From Metaphire vulgaris (Eukaryota > Annelida > Clitellata > Crassiclitellata > Megascolecidae): DNA of 64,000 nt. Position numbers and translations under genes: made by a program. Where the stretch lies: positions 11,349,294 through 11,413,293 of the forward strand of contig CM030840.1 of NCBI GenBank assembly GCA_018105865.1. Reading direction: 5' to 3'. Positions 45,873 to 57,581 of the stretch are shown here, piece by piece. Below the pieces are notes generated by a model, which worked only from the letters and a program-made list of their open reading frames with translations, was not told the origin of the DNA and ran no database searches. Positions within the stretch are counted from its first letter, which is position 1. Each line of letters begins with the position of its first letter.

Positions 45873-46001
45873 GGATTTTAGTTTTAAGTGGTTTAATAGT
45901 ATTTATCCTGTGTTGAAAGTCACCGTCACTCATTATTATTTTATTATTTACATTTTACAAATTTATTTTATAAGAACGACATCTTTCGAAATTAATGAAT
46001 T
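45276..46001. other. Gene-less stretch with CTA/CTG array
   Basis: The 194-residue Leu-rich frame is a translation of the microsatellite. The 5' part of that frame (about 60 residues) has no recognised domain. Confidence 0.6.
45516..45870. repeat. (CTA)n(CTG)n(AAT)n compound microsatellite
   Basis: CTA/CTG mixed units, an uninterrupted block of about 28 CTG units at roughly 45675-45760, then CTA and finally about 16 AAT units. Confidence 0.95.
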
Positions 46002-46346
46002 CAGTGTTATTTCTAGGATTTTGAATTGGGGTTGTGTCAGGAAAATCTGGGGTCGGAATTTTTAAATCTCTGCCCGAAAAAGGCTGACAAGCAAAAAAAT
46101 CGTTATCAAGTCCCAAAAGAAAATCAACCAAAAAACCTTAAAAAGTCTCAGAAAACCTCTGACGAGCAAAAATAGGGTCATCCGGGAATAAAAGTTGAGA
46201 GTGTCCTTCTCCATTGGGGGGGTAATCTGAGCTAATTAGTATACAATTTGTATGCATACCATTGTCGCATTATCAAATTTTGGGGGTGTCGACCTCAAAA
46301 TGGGGAGGGGTGTTTGGGGTGTTAGGAGGGTGTAAAAATATCCCTG
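46002..46346. mobile_element. CAGGGTTATTT-family MITE with two dyad cores
   Basis: The termini CAGTGTTATTTCTAGGATT and AAAAATATCCCTG bound 345 bp, with the perfect 8-bp duplication AATGAATT. The dyad cores are at 46085-46108 and 46160-46182. It looks like a tandemly enlarged relative of 8590-8766. Confidence 0.9.
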
Positions 46347-47172
46347 AATGAATTTGATACGGAGTGTTGAGTCGAACCTGCTGCACATGCGTCCAACTTG
46401 TATGAAGAAAAGCTACGGAGAAAGAATACATAACACCGGTGTTGACCTGCTCTTCGAAATGCTGACGTCAAGCGGAAAGCAGTCTCGCCTATGAAATCTT
46501 TTAAAAATTCTTCTATTCGTCTATCGTGCAGTATATGTCAAACAAATTTTTACATGAATTTAAAATATAAACTAGCTCGTATTAATATAATTATCAGACA
46601 AGCAAAAAACTAGACTTTAAAAGCTCTGTCTTCTTCACTGCTTCGACTGGATTTACAGTTCCAGACATCCTGTCGCTAACGAGACGCACAGATGATCAAA
46701 GCGCCGATGATGATGATGACGACGAAGACGATGATGATAAGAAAATGGCGCATAATAATTGTTGTAAAGACTGTACTTTTTTCTGTAGCTTGGGGGTTCG
46801 GTGTACAATGGCCGTGCCAATGACCGTCGCTGTCTCTGACGTTGTCTTTTCGTTTCCGTATGAAGTGAAGAGGGAGAAAGGCGACTGGCGAGATATATCT
46901 CGTTCGTTCTATATGATTGTCACCATTAGTAGTCGTTGCTGCTTTGCTGTTTAAAACATGCCATTAGACAGAAAGAAAGAGAAGGAAGAGAGAGAGAAGG
47001 AAGAGAGAAAGAGAAGGAAGAGATAGAGAGAGAGAGGAAGAGAAGGAATTAGAGAGAGAGAGAGAAAGAGAGAGAGACGAAATGAGCGAATTCGGGCCCG
47101 TTAAGAAAAAAGCTACCAGAACCGTTTTAAGCGAAAGTCACATTTCTACATTAAAAATAGCAATAACATAAT

Positions 47173-47216
<44 letters not shown>

Positions 47217-47537
47217 CGTTATTCTTGATTGCTTCTTGTGTTGGTCAAATTTTCATTGATTGTTGCGTGATATACTTTCTGTTACGGTATTTATGTGCTT
47301 TCAGCTTCGACCGATACTCAGCATTAGTTTTGACATGGCGTAACGGCTTTGAAAAGATATTGTGGATATTTAATATTGCCCGTGACCCATGAATCATGGG
47401 TCAAAAGGGTCAAGGGTTCAATGGGTCATCAATGCCTCATCATGGGTCATTTTGAGTGAACTTTTGTCATCTCTGACCATGCTCTTATCTTTAACGTATT
47501 CATAGTCCCTCGGCAACGAAGATCTTGTGTTTTGGCT
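46347..47537. other. Gene-less stretch
   Basis: It includes a GA-rich array at about 46970-47080, (AAT)n at 47176-47213, and a GGGTCAT-rich stretch at 47385-47455. No gene is supported. Confidence 0.6.
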
Positions 47538-48083
47538 GGTTCACTGACTAAATCGCGCCAGACAAAATAGCGCCGACAAAATAGCGTCGAAGTAAGAAAC
47601 GATAGAGAACTCAATTTTAACTTTAACAGGTTTTTCCAAGTAATATTACGTTAAAGCTAATTTAACTGTGAAAATGTCAATTTATAATATTAAATAGCGT
47701 AAAAGCAACTATTAAATGTCAATGCTAATGTAATTTAGAAAAACGGTCCTTTCATAATATTCAACCAGATTATACACATAGTAAAGAATGTACCGTTTAT
47801 TTCATATGTGTTCTGTCATGTGTTTTGTCTTATTAAATCGGAATCTAGTAGCACATGCTAATACATTCGACATGCCAACATGTTTGAAAAACGGTACTGA
47901 ATATTTATGACATCTCATAGCCGACTATTATCTTTACTTATTATTGTTGATTTCTTCATATCGCGCGATAAAGTCGGCGCTATTTTGTCGTTACAGTATT
48001 TGTCAGCGCTGTTTTGTCGGCGCTGTTTTGTCGGCGCTGTTTTGTCGGCGCTATGTTGTTTTGCGCTAGTTTGACTGGACACC
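47538..48083. mobile_element. MULE-like MITE with tandem-repeat termini
   Basis: The left end GGTTCACTGACTAAATCGCG is followed by GACAAAATAGCGCC units. The right end has inverted GGCGCTGTTTTGTC units and ends AGTTTGACTGGACACC. A perfect 9-bp duplication, GTTTTGGCT, lies at 47529-47537 and 48084-48092. A 9-bp duplication with long repeat-rich termini fits the Mutator-like (MULE) superfamily. There is no coding region. Confidence 0.88.
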
Positions 48084-48664
48084 GTTTTGGCTCAAATGGG
48101 AAAGACGAATTGTCGGAAAATTGTCCTACCGTGTTAAAAATTAGAGTCGAAGACCTTGTTTTGTTCGAAAATAAGGACAATGACTTCGAGTTTCTTGACA
48201 CCGGACGGAGACCGTAAACTAGCGAAGGCAAAATATGGAACACAGAGCATGGAAATTTCAGAACCGCAAACTTAGACTACTCCGAAATACTAGCCGCGGT
48301 AATATGGCTGATCTCTGCCCTGGTCGGTCCTCTCCTAGCTCCCCCCGTTTTCCATTTTCATTATTTTAAATAGTAGAACTTCGAAATTTGAGAATATAAT
48401 TAAGTTCGAGTGAAAAGAGCGCGCACATAGTTTCAGGACGGAAGCAGAAGATCTCTCATTTGGCGCAATCATAAACTGGATATTGAAAGAGACCCGAGAG
48501 AGAAAGTTTCGTGTTATTCTCAACTTTTAATTGATTTTGGTCATCTCCTGTGCTCCGTATCTCTCTCTCTCTCTCTCTTTCTTGTCTGTCTCTGTCTGTC
48601 TCTCTCTTCTTGTCTGTCTGTCTGTCTCTGTCTGTCTGTCTGTCTGTGTCTGTCTGTCTCTGTC

Positions 48665-48701
<37 letters not shown>

Positions 48702-48735
48702 GTCTCTGTCTCTGTCTCTGTCTCTGTCTTTCTCT

Positions 48736-48823
<88 letters not shown>

Positions 48824-49202
48824 CGCTTTCGATGGACTGAGGAGGCAAGAGATTGCGCTGTGCAGTGAGGCCGCCGCGATGCAATTCGCCTTCGGCTAAT
48901 AGTCTCATTTCTCCGTCATCCGTCGGGCGCTGCTGATGGCGTCGGGGGCGAATTGCGAAACATCAAACCATCGCCAAGCGCAGCTTTAAGACCGCTGGAG
49001 CGGCCACCGGTATGCTAAACGATGCACCGGCCGATGGGCAGAAATGATTCGCAGATGGCAGAGTCAAATTTCCTCGAATCTGTCTCCCAGATACTGTATA
49101 TTCTTCAGTCCATATAGGACGAAACTCCATTATGTGTAGAATGAAGTCTCTTTGTCGCGTCTGCGAACTGTGCGCGCGCGCGCGCGAATCGTCGTCAGAA
49201 GA
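48084..49202. other. Gene-less stretch with CT array
   Basis: The CT/CTGT array at 48560-48820 is listed separately. A GCGCGCGCGCGCG run lies at 49172-49186. No gene is supported. Confidence 0.6.
48560..48820. repeat. (CTGT)n(CT)n microsatellite
   Basis: CTGTCT units grade into an uninterrupted CT run of about 75 bp. Confidence 0.95.
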
Positions 49203-49500
49203 CAGTGGCGTAGCGTGACTTTTGGGGGCCCGGGGGCATCTTTGTCATGGGGCTCCCAAAGTTTCAAAGTTTCGAGAGCCGACGAGCAAAAAAAAAAGGT
49301 CATCACCTCCTTTTTCACCCTGACGAGCAAAAAAAAAAGGTCGTCAGCACCGTTCATTTCTATGGTTAGGGTTGTTAGGGCTAAGAAGTGTTAGGGTTAA
49401 CCTAACCTAACCCTAGAGACCCCTCTTTGGGCCCCCAGCCCGGGGCCCGGGGGCAGAACAAAGTGCCCCCGCCCCCACGTTACGCCACTGTCAGAAGAAG
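49203..49500. mobile_element. CAGTGGCGTAGC-family hAT MITE
   Basis: The termini CAGTGGCGTAGCGTG and ACGTTACGCCACTG bound 298 bp, with the perfect 8-bp duplication TCAGAAGA. Two dyad cores lie at 49281-49307 and 49321-49347. A TTAGGG/CCTAA palindromic stretch lies at 49366-49415. Confidence 0.93.
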
Positions 49501-50000
49501 AATGCCAGGATGCTATGCCAGGCGTCGCAGAGATATCTGCTGCGTGTGCGTCAGAGTGGCGACGCGGCGAGCAAAACGCGCGTTATCCGTCTCAAAAGAA
49601 ATGACGAATTAATTCGAGCAAATGGGATCAAGGAAAAGAAGGACACTGATGACGACGAATAAGCAACAGCAGAAACCTTGGCTCGCTGTTACATTGAAAG
49701 CACGATGAACTGTATTTGACCGTCTATATTAGACGACGTTATTATGACGAGAAATTTATTAGTTTTTCTATAACCCCTTCTGCTTTGATGGTCACTGACA
49801 TAGATCACGTGACAATTAAGAAACGCGTGCACCAGATTCAATACCCAATGCGCTGCTCTTTACTCTCCCTTCTAAATACTTTATGACTGCATACATTTCC
49901 GAGTATTTAGCGCGACAGTTATTGTCACCGGACGCTCGTAGATTGTGCACCTTTCACGTTTACGCAAGTCTAAAAGTCATCTACCGTTGATTATTGAGAA

Positions 50001-50302
50001 GTAAAGGTAAAAGGTAAAAGGTAAAGGGCAAAGGTACACACTCCACGGGCTCAGCGCCCGTACGGAGAACCGAATGTTTAGCGGCTTTAGTTTTACGCGG
50101 CAACGGCTGAATGAGGACGGATTTTCAGCCCTTCCTCGCCGCTTTTCCTTCCATAGAGTTAACACCCGACGTACTCATTCACAGCTGAGTCGACTGGGGG
50201 CGCTTGGGACAGAAACAACCGAAAGTTTCTGCCGCGGCCGGGAGTTGAACCACGGACCTCAAGATTGGCGGACCAGCGCGCTAACCATTGCTCCACCCCT
50301 GA
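50001..50302 (-). repeat. tRNA-derived SINE copy
   Basis: Matches 43778-44061 over its whole length: AAAGGTA tail, GCAACGGCTGAATGAGG, AGTCGACTGGGGGCGCTTGG, GAGTTGAACCACGGACCTC and GCGCGCTAACCATTGCTCCA. The target duplication is not clear. Confidence 0.88.
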
Positions 50303-50878
50303 AACTAAGAATGCACCCGCCCAATTGAATTGAACGGCGTCTGACGAAATCACCTGTCCAACCGTTGGATAGCTACCTTTTCCTGCGATTACCAACTGGG
50401 AAATTCACATTTAGGCCAAAACAACTCGCAGCCTAAGAATACTGTCTCAACTCAAGGAAAGCATTTGTCGATTGTGAGCCCCTGCTGTGCAGTGATGATG
50501 ATTATGACGGTGCGCTAACAATAGACCCACCACTTTCTTGGCAATCTGTTGTTCACCTTAAAACTCTGAAGGTTATTATTATCTTGCGGGGGGCATGATA
50601 AATTTAGTCATCAATTAATTTGCTGTTATATATTCTTTTCTATTCTTCTTCAGCTGCGATCAGACATCCACTCTTTTTTTAAAAGTACGTTGCATCGGAA
50701 TGAATATTTGATGCAGCGGCGTGGGTTATTAATCCAATTAGTCGAAATAATGACGTTTGTGCGTCGATGCTGACGTATATAGCATCCGCTCTCTCTGCTG
50801 GTCATTTCCTCGTTGGGAGATTGAATGATAACCCAACAGAATAGGACTCATAGAGTGGATTGATGAGCGAGAGGGAGA

Positions 50879-51050
50879 CAGTGTTTAATCTAGACTCTGG
50901 ACTCCGGGGGGAAAACTGACAAAGCCCGGGGGAAGTCAGCTATGGGGCTGCTGTTAGTTGATGTAGTATGCCAACATTTCCAGGAGGAATGTGAAATTTC
51001 CAGGGGGAAGAAGTTCAATTCCGCCCGGAAACGACCTAGATTAAACCCTG
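50879..51050. mobile_element. CAGTGTTTAATCTAG-family hAT MITE
   Basis: The termini CAGTGTTTAATCTAG and CTAGATTAAACCCTG bound 172 bp, with the perfect 8-bp duplication GAGGGAGA. Confidence 0.92.
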
Positions 51051-51754
51051 GAGGGAGATCATTCAGCCATTGTCATTTGGACTCAATACTAGTCTTTACC
51101 AGAAAACCACAGCATCTCCCGCAGTTTTTCGCGCCATTGCCTTTCATCGAGAACTTCGTTAGCTAGGCTAATATGATCATAGAGATTGCAAACATACTAT
51201 TTTAGAATTAGCACCTGTTGTGACATCCGCTAAGAACCTGTTTTCATCTCTCCCTACGAAACTATTTGATATTTATCTTCGATCTATATTTTCCCCTACT
51301 ATTTTCTCTTGCAATTCATGCACTGAATTATTTAGCGCAAACGTCTATGACCGTCTGGTGGCCATTTTTTTAAAAATTGGTAGTGGTATAGTGGATGCTG
51401 TCGTCAACGCATTTCTAGCGACGAAAAATCTTTTTTAAAACGCAGGAAGCCCGAATATTGAAGAGGAAACGGTTCTGAGCGCAACGGTCGACTGCGCAGC
51501 TGGGCGGTATTGGCGTCTAATAATGAATCGCCGTTCGATGGAAGTGGACAATCGCTCCCAACCAATACCACCGCATTCTGAGCAAAGAGCAAAAGGCTTT
51601 CGACTGTTGACTGATCGGGGGCAGAGGGGTTCTTAATGACTTCAAGGCATCACAATGGCTGATGGAAGGCTTCCATATCGGTTGCAATAGAAGGGGGACA
51701 ACGACGAAGCTCTTATGGCTAAACTATCAGTTGAGGGTCATGTATCGCAAGTAG

Positions 51755-51757
<3 letters not shown>

Positions 51758-51802
<45 letters not shown>

Positions 51803-51990
51803 GCTCTCTCTCTCTCTTTCCCATTCTCTCTTTCTCTCTCTCTATTTATGTCTCTGTCTCTCTGTCTCTCTGTCTCTGTCTATTTCTCTGTCTCTCTCTG
51901 TCTCTCTCTCTGTCTCTCTCTGTCTCTGTCTCTCTGTCTGTCTCTCTGTCTCTCTGTCTCTGTCTCTCTCACTCTCTCTCTCTGTGCGTG
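51758..51990. repeat. (CT)n/(CTGTCT)n microsatellite
   Basis: CT run followed by irregular CTGTCTCT units. Confidence 0.92.
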
Positions 51991-52696
51991 GGCTGATGAG
52001 TGGCTGGGTGTGTGTGAGTGAGTGGTAGAATGGAAATAACCAGGGAAGTAAGACACCGTCCATATGAGCAACACATGCATAGGAGGTCTTCATGCTTTTC
52101 TGTATGAATTTATTATTTTGCAGTGCAGTAGCCATTTATTTTTATGACCGTTGGCGAGGCCTTCGAGGTAACTGCCCTTCTTCGTTCAAGGACAAAAACA
52201 GCTTAAGAACAGACGGTCATTTGTACGAAATCACAGCAAAGACAAGCACATACGATTTTGCGTCTTCGTTTTACTTTGATCAAATCGACTTCTAATTGTT
52301 TCTTGTGCGCCATTTTACCTAATGACCGGAACAAATGCGCACGTGACCGTTCGAGATTAATTACTGTGTTCGTGCGGTGTTCAGTTTCAAGCAGAGTAAA
52401 GATTCGGTGTCGTTGGGGGATGAACAACTCAATTTAGGAAGCATATCGACGTTCATTTAAGCAAGAAACGGATTATGCTCGTGGAAAAGTTATTCTTTTG
52501 TTCACGCCTTAGCAGAAACAAAGATTAAACTCAGGAATCGAAACTAATTTAACTTAATAATGCGATGAAATTACACCGAAAATTCAAGATATTATATTGA
52601 AGTAATAAATTACGACATCACACCGCATTTGTACAAATACAGTGAAACCTCGTTATAGCGATAGTCGTGGAATCGATCAAAATGCCTCGCCATAAC

Positions 52697-52876
52697 CTTC
52701 TTCTTCTTCTTCTTCTTCTTCTTCTTCTTCTTCTTCTTCTTCTTCTTCTTCTTCTTCTTCTTCTTCTTCTTTTATTTCTTCTCTCAGAATATGACATATC
52801 CACTTATATATATATATATATATATAATCGTCATCATCATCATCATCGTCATCATCGTCGTCGTCGTCATCATCAA
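52697..52876. repeat. (CTT)n, (TA)n and (ATC)n cluster
   Basis: CTT at 52697-52771, TA at 52806-52827 and ATC/GTC at 52829-52876 lie within 180 bp. Confidence 0.9.
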
Positions 52877-53136
52877 ACTTCTATAGCGCAATTTTAATAA
52901 TGTCCTTGACTTCCGTCGATTGTCGCTATTTGGTTTGAATCGTAATACTCCATTGTCGAATCCAACAGTCTACGTCTGTCTTGGGCGAAAATTCTGGCTT
53001 TTAAACTTTCATATTCTGGTGATGAATTTTTCGTAAATTGAAGTCTAATGGCTATAGCTTATAATGATCGTCACTGTTAATAGAATGTGAGGCTAAATTA
53101 AAACGCCATGATGACATAGGCTACTTTCGATCTTTC

Positions 53137-53137
<1 letters not shown>

Positions 53138-53173
<36 letters not shown>

Positions 53174-53188
53174 GCAACAACAACAACG
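53138..53188. repeat. (CAA)n microsatellite
   Basis: About 16 CAA units with one CAG. Confidence 0.9.
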
Positions 53189-53804
53189 AGGACAACTCAA
53201 AATAACTGCAAAATTCAATATTCGTCAGCTAAATATAAATAGATTTTTCTAGAAATTCCGAAGATACTGATTTCTGATTGGTGCTCGATATTAGCCTACA
53301 CGTAGAAACGAAGATCAATTTATCCCGCAGGACTTTTTTCATTTTGCGGCTGCGTTTCAAAAACATATATGTGCACCAGTCACCTTCTGTTTTTTTTAAA
53401 AGCGAAAACATCTTTAATAAAAGCGCAGCGGCGGAATTTTCGACCGTTCGACGCTAATTTCTTATGGGATTAAGATGTCATCGAATCGTCGACCGGCGCT
53501 ACTATTTCGACGTACCATTGCTTTACTGTAGCACCGTATTCAGCGGAGACCAATGGATCTGATGACTTAGCGTGACCTCAGATAATCACACGCTACGAAG
53601 CTCGCACCGCCGCTGCTACGTAGGCTATCTGAGCTTGTCGTCCGATCGATGGAGTTTTTTGCCTTCGGCTGTATGACTTTCTTGTATTTGTACACACGGA
53701 ATCGTTAAGAGACGATCGAGCATAGAGCATGCAGACACGTTGGGCTGATGGAAACGGAGAGCAGGGTGGATGGTGGACTGGGGTGGGGGTGAGATTATTG
53801 CAGT

Positions 53805-54123
53805 CAGAGGCGTCATTTGGGGGGGGGCTGGGGGGGGCACGGCCCCCGCAAGGAAATGAAAATATTAATTTCTAATGTATTAATGTGCAAAAACAGGGAC
53901 GTCATTTGGAATTGGAGGGGCATGTTTGTGTTATGTGCTTGATGTCGAGCAAAATCTGAAGTAACTAATCGTAAAAAGGACTGACAAGCAAAAAAAACGT
54001 CGTCAACTTTTTGGAAACTCAAACTCGTCAGGTCGAAAAATCGCAAAAAAATTGCAAAAAATTGAAAAATTGGAAAACAAATTTTCTCGCCCTCCCCAAG
54101 AAAAGTGTGAAATGACGCCACTG
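53805..54123. mobile_element. CAGTGGCGTCATTT-family hAT MITE
   Basis: The termini CAGAGGCGTCATTT and AAATGACGCCACTG bound 319 bp. The perfect 8-bp duplication ATTGCAGT lies at 53797-53804 and 54124-54131. The duplicated target includes the first four bases of the neighbouring element at 54128. The dyad core is at 53982-54006. Confidence 0.92.
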
Positions 54124-54127
54124 ATTG

Positions 54128-54518
54128 CAGTGGCGTAGCGTGGGTTGGCGCCACCCGGGGCGGAAGTTAGGAAAAAAATGAAAATTCTGTTGAAATTGAA
54201 AATTCTGTTCATCGCCTGAAAAAAGCCTGCCGAGCAAAAATAAGTCGTCGGCGTTATAGTGTCTCGTTGTTCATAAATTCCTTACATTTCTAAATTTGTC
54301 GGTTGGTCACAGGAACAGAGAACAGGGCAGGACAGCACATCACAGGACAGCACAGGCCATATGGGCTATATCTCTTTATCCTGCAATTTTTTTCGCCCAT
54401 GAAAATAATTTTTACTCCTCAAAATGCGGCCCCTATGAATGCGGCCCCTATGAATGCGGCCCCTATGAATGCGGCGCCCTGGTCGGACAGCACCCCCCCC
54501 CTATTTCCACCGCCACTG
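54128..54518. mobile_element. CAGTGGCGTAGC-type MITE, probable
   Basis: The left end CAGTGGCGTAGCGTGG is clear. The likely right end is ATTTCCACCGCCACTG at 54518. A decayed dyad core (GAGCAAAAATAAGTCGTCG) lies at 54231-54249, and a four-copy GCGGCCCCTATGAAT repeat at 54427-54472. No 8-bp duplication is confirmed. Confidence 0.55.
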
Positions 54519-55807
54519 GGTGGATGGAGGAAGAAGTGGGTGCGAACGTAATGATTCGTCTTCCATCAATCGGCGTTGAGTATGATCTGTGCGTAAAAAT
54601 TATTCCAGATGGCGACTGTCTGTTTCTGGTGCAGTCGAAGGAGTCTCATTCTGCGCCGGGCCAAAGAACGTCGGACGGACGGAGGAGGGGAGAAGGAGTA
54701 TAGGAAGAGGAGCAAAGATCAGATGATGGATGGAAGAGGAGATGAAACAGGGGAGATGACGTTAAACACATAAGGCTGTCTTTGAGTTTAACCGTCTCCG
54801 ATTCGACTCAAAATATGACGAAATCAAGGGCGCTAACGAAGCGTCGACGGCTGTCGGCTTTATTCGTAAAAAAGAATCGTCTATCGGACAGAAAACGGTT
54901 GCACAAAAGACTTTCAGAATTAAACATTGATGGGGGGAGGGCGAGGGATGCAGTGGTCGATTTTTCAGTTGAGCAGGCAGTCTGATTATGTTCACCTCAA
55001 AGTTTTCAACCTCTATGGCGGTCAGAAAGCTGAAGGCCTTCTTATTTCCAACCTGGATCGAGGGATGATGGCCTCGATCGGTGGAGGGGTCAGATTCCTC
55101 AACCCCGGGAAGATCGAACACTGAAGAGATTATACGCATAACCGCTGACTGCCTCTGTGGCTGCCTCAGAGTTGTCCATGGATTGGTTTAACCCATGAGT
55201 TTTGTGCAGATTTTGAAAAAATTAATGGGTTGGGTTGGGTTTGGGTTCAGAATACCGACCCATGGACCCATTGGGCTGCCTCGGTGGATCTGTCGTTAGA
55301 GCGACCGCTCTGAAATCGGGGGGGGGTGTTCTATCGGTCAGGGTTCAACATCCGAGACAGGGCGGTCAGAGGTTTTATCTTTCAGGCAGTCACAAGTCCG
55401 CTGGCACGTAGCAGAAATTAAAATAGAATGACCTGCGCAATGTGCCGAGGTTCGACGTGCTCTGATATGTTAATGGCGATAGACAGTGAAGTTGTCTACG
55501 AAGAAGGGCAGCTATAATAAACAGCCGACAAAGCAGCCGCACACAATTATCAGAACACAGGACAGAACAGAAACAGAACAGGACAGGACAGAACAGAACA
55601 AAAAACGATTAAGGATGAGAACAAGTGCTGGAGAAAAAGCTAATTTGCAGTAATAAAAAGTACCCGAACGCTTTAGAAATTAGGTTGATTATAATTATAT
55701 GAGGGGACGATCAAAGAAAATCGTCTTTCGAAGAGTTGTCTTCAGTACACGACCACATATACAGCACGCATTGCTTTTACTCATTGGCAAGCATCTAAAG
55801 TGACTGG
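54519..55807. other. Gene-less stretch
   Basis: It holds an unconvincing frame near 54600-54700, a GGGTTGGGTT stretch at 55220-55250, the SINE-like sequence at 55268, and ACAGAACAGG units at 55555-55600. Confidence 0.55.
55268..55480 (+). repeat. tRNA-derived SINE-like sequence, second type
   Basis: GTGGATCTGTCGTTAGAGCG resembles an A box region, and GGTTCAACATCC a B box about 60 nt later, interrupted by a G run. The downstream body is unrelated to the other SINE. The anticodon arm is not credible, so it is not a tRNA gene. Confidence 0.55.
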
Positions 55808-56061
55808 CAGACTTGGAACCGGGTCACCGGGTTACTGGGTCAATGGGTTATTCGGGTCACCTTTGTCCACCGGGTCACTGGGGTCTCCTGGTCATCTTTA
55901 TGACCCGATTATAGACCCGGTATTAATTAAAATCTTCTTCAGATGTTAAGCATGCAGGTTCATCAATCCCGAAAAGGCTGAAGAGACTGTCCCCTTGATA
56001 TTAGTTAGGTCCATAGATACAAGTAATTGATTTTATCACTGAGGGATATTGGTATTAATCT

Positions 56062-56515
56062 TATTTCGCAATAACGCAAGGAAAGCGTATTCCGACCATT
56101 TTGCTCTGAAACTCCACTAACAATAGAGAATCTCTGGTCTTGCTCGCGTACAGACTAGCGGTTAAGCGATTTTGCCATACTCATAGGATTCGTAAGACGC
56201 GTAACAAAGGTATGTTCCTGTAAAATTTTTAAAAAGATAATTTTCAAGAAAGTTCAATATCTATTTCTTTTCTTTCGTCTTCTTTGGCAAAATTATAAAT
56301 ATTTCTGCCTAATATATTTGCAACATTTTCATTGGATTTGAATCAGAGCTTTTGTTTATCAATTTATTCAAAACTTAGAAGATTCCTTTCAGCCAACGTT
56401 CGCCAGATGACGCAATGCATTTTTTATTAAATTGCATGCTATTATGAGGGTCTCGGCACGTTACAAAACCGCTTAAATCGGCCGCAGTTCCAAAATTTCG
56501 GAAAAACCCTGCTCT
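56062..56515. repeat. Dispersed repeat, copy 2
   Basis: Matches 44821-45275 closely from TTATTTCGCAATAACGCAAG to the GGTTCCAAAAT-type end. Confidence 0.8.
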
Positions 56516-56728
56516 AATCGATTCCTTATCTTGTTCTTCAACATATTCATTAAGCTAAATCGCAGTTCACAGTTTGCGCTCAATGTCAGACATGTTCCTC
56601 CTACATCCATTCGATTTGCTAGATCTTGAAAACTGTTCATAATCAAGCGCAGCCACGAACTCTTAACACGAAGTCACTGTTCGTTTTCATTTCAAGCATA
56701 GGCGTAAACTTCTATTAGGTCTCTAGGC

Positions 56729-56960
56729 TAGGGTTGTAACTTTTCCGGAAAAATAGAATGCCCGGAATTATTCCGGAAATTTCCGGAAAAATGAAACCGG
56801 AAGTGACGCTCGCATGTCCGTAAAAACATTATGTAGCGCTACAATACTGACAGTTGTTAACAAACGCCCAACAAATGAATAGTAATAAATAGTAATAATG
56901 ATAATAAAAAGATAATAATAGATAGTAGTAATAGTAATAGATAGTAATAAATAATAATAA

Positions 56961-56996
<36 letters not shown>

Positions 56997-57103
56997 TTAA
57001 TCAACTTATCCGGAATTATTCCGGAAAAGTACCGCTATTTTTCCGGAAATTTTCGGAATAATTTCGGAGGAAATTTCCAGAAATTTCCGAGCTCACATAC
57101 CTA
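56729..57103. mobile_element. hAT-type MITE with TTCCGGAA subterminal repeats
   Basis: The termini TAGGGTTGTAACTTTTCCGG and GCTCACATACCTA are weakly inverted. The perfect 8-bp duplication CTCTAGGC lies at 56721-56728 and 57104-57111. Multiple TTTCCGGAAAT palindromes surround a central (TAA)n tract. Confidence 0.85.
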
Positions 57104-57581
57104 CTCTAGGCGCAAGTCCCCGATATTGAGAAGCTAACATAGAATGGGAAAGGTACAGAGCTCGGTTCCCCCTCTTTTTTTACTTCCACGTTTACGTCAA
57201 TGATTTCAAATCTCTATTTTAAGACATTTCTATCGCTGGCTTTCTGTTCTTTTAATTCCATCGATATTTGGAATAAATCATTGAATAAAAGACCTTTTGC
57301 CCGCAGTCTAGACCAGAAGATAGTAATTGTATGGGGCCGCTACAAGTTCACAAGAAAGCGTGAATCTTTATCAGTAAGTACGTGTGTGATTTGAAAGCAA
57401 TGTACACATTTTTCAAAAATTTGTGCGCTCCATTTTTTTCCTTTGTGCGCTTGCCTTGCGACTTCTGTGCGTGCGCACACGAGCTCAGCTTAAAGGGAAC
57501 ATTGTCACCGGGTTACCGGGTCACTTTTATTTCGGGTCACTGGGTCACCGGGTCTCAAAATGTGACCGGGTTCCAAGTCTG

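Larger units (their letters stand above)
51059..53804. other. Gene-less stretch with several microsatellites
   Basis: No gene is supported. CT, CTT, TA, ATC and CAA arrays are present. At 52870-52890 the motif TTCTATAGCGCAATTTT directly follows the ATC array. Confidence 0.55.
55808..57581. mobile_element. hAT-type element with GGGTCACCGGGT repeats, host of nested repeats
   Basis: The termini CAGACTTGGAACCGGGTCAC and GTGACCGGGTTCCAAGTCTG bound 1774 bp. The perfect 8-bp duplication GTGACTGG lies at 55800-55807 and 57582-57589. It contains a dispersed repeat (56062-56515) and a second hAT (56729-57103). Confidence 0.9.

Noticed and set aside
45297..45881. 194-residue Leu-rich frame
   Set aside because: Most of it translates a CTA/CTG microsatellite; the leading part has no recognisable domain.
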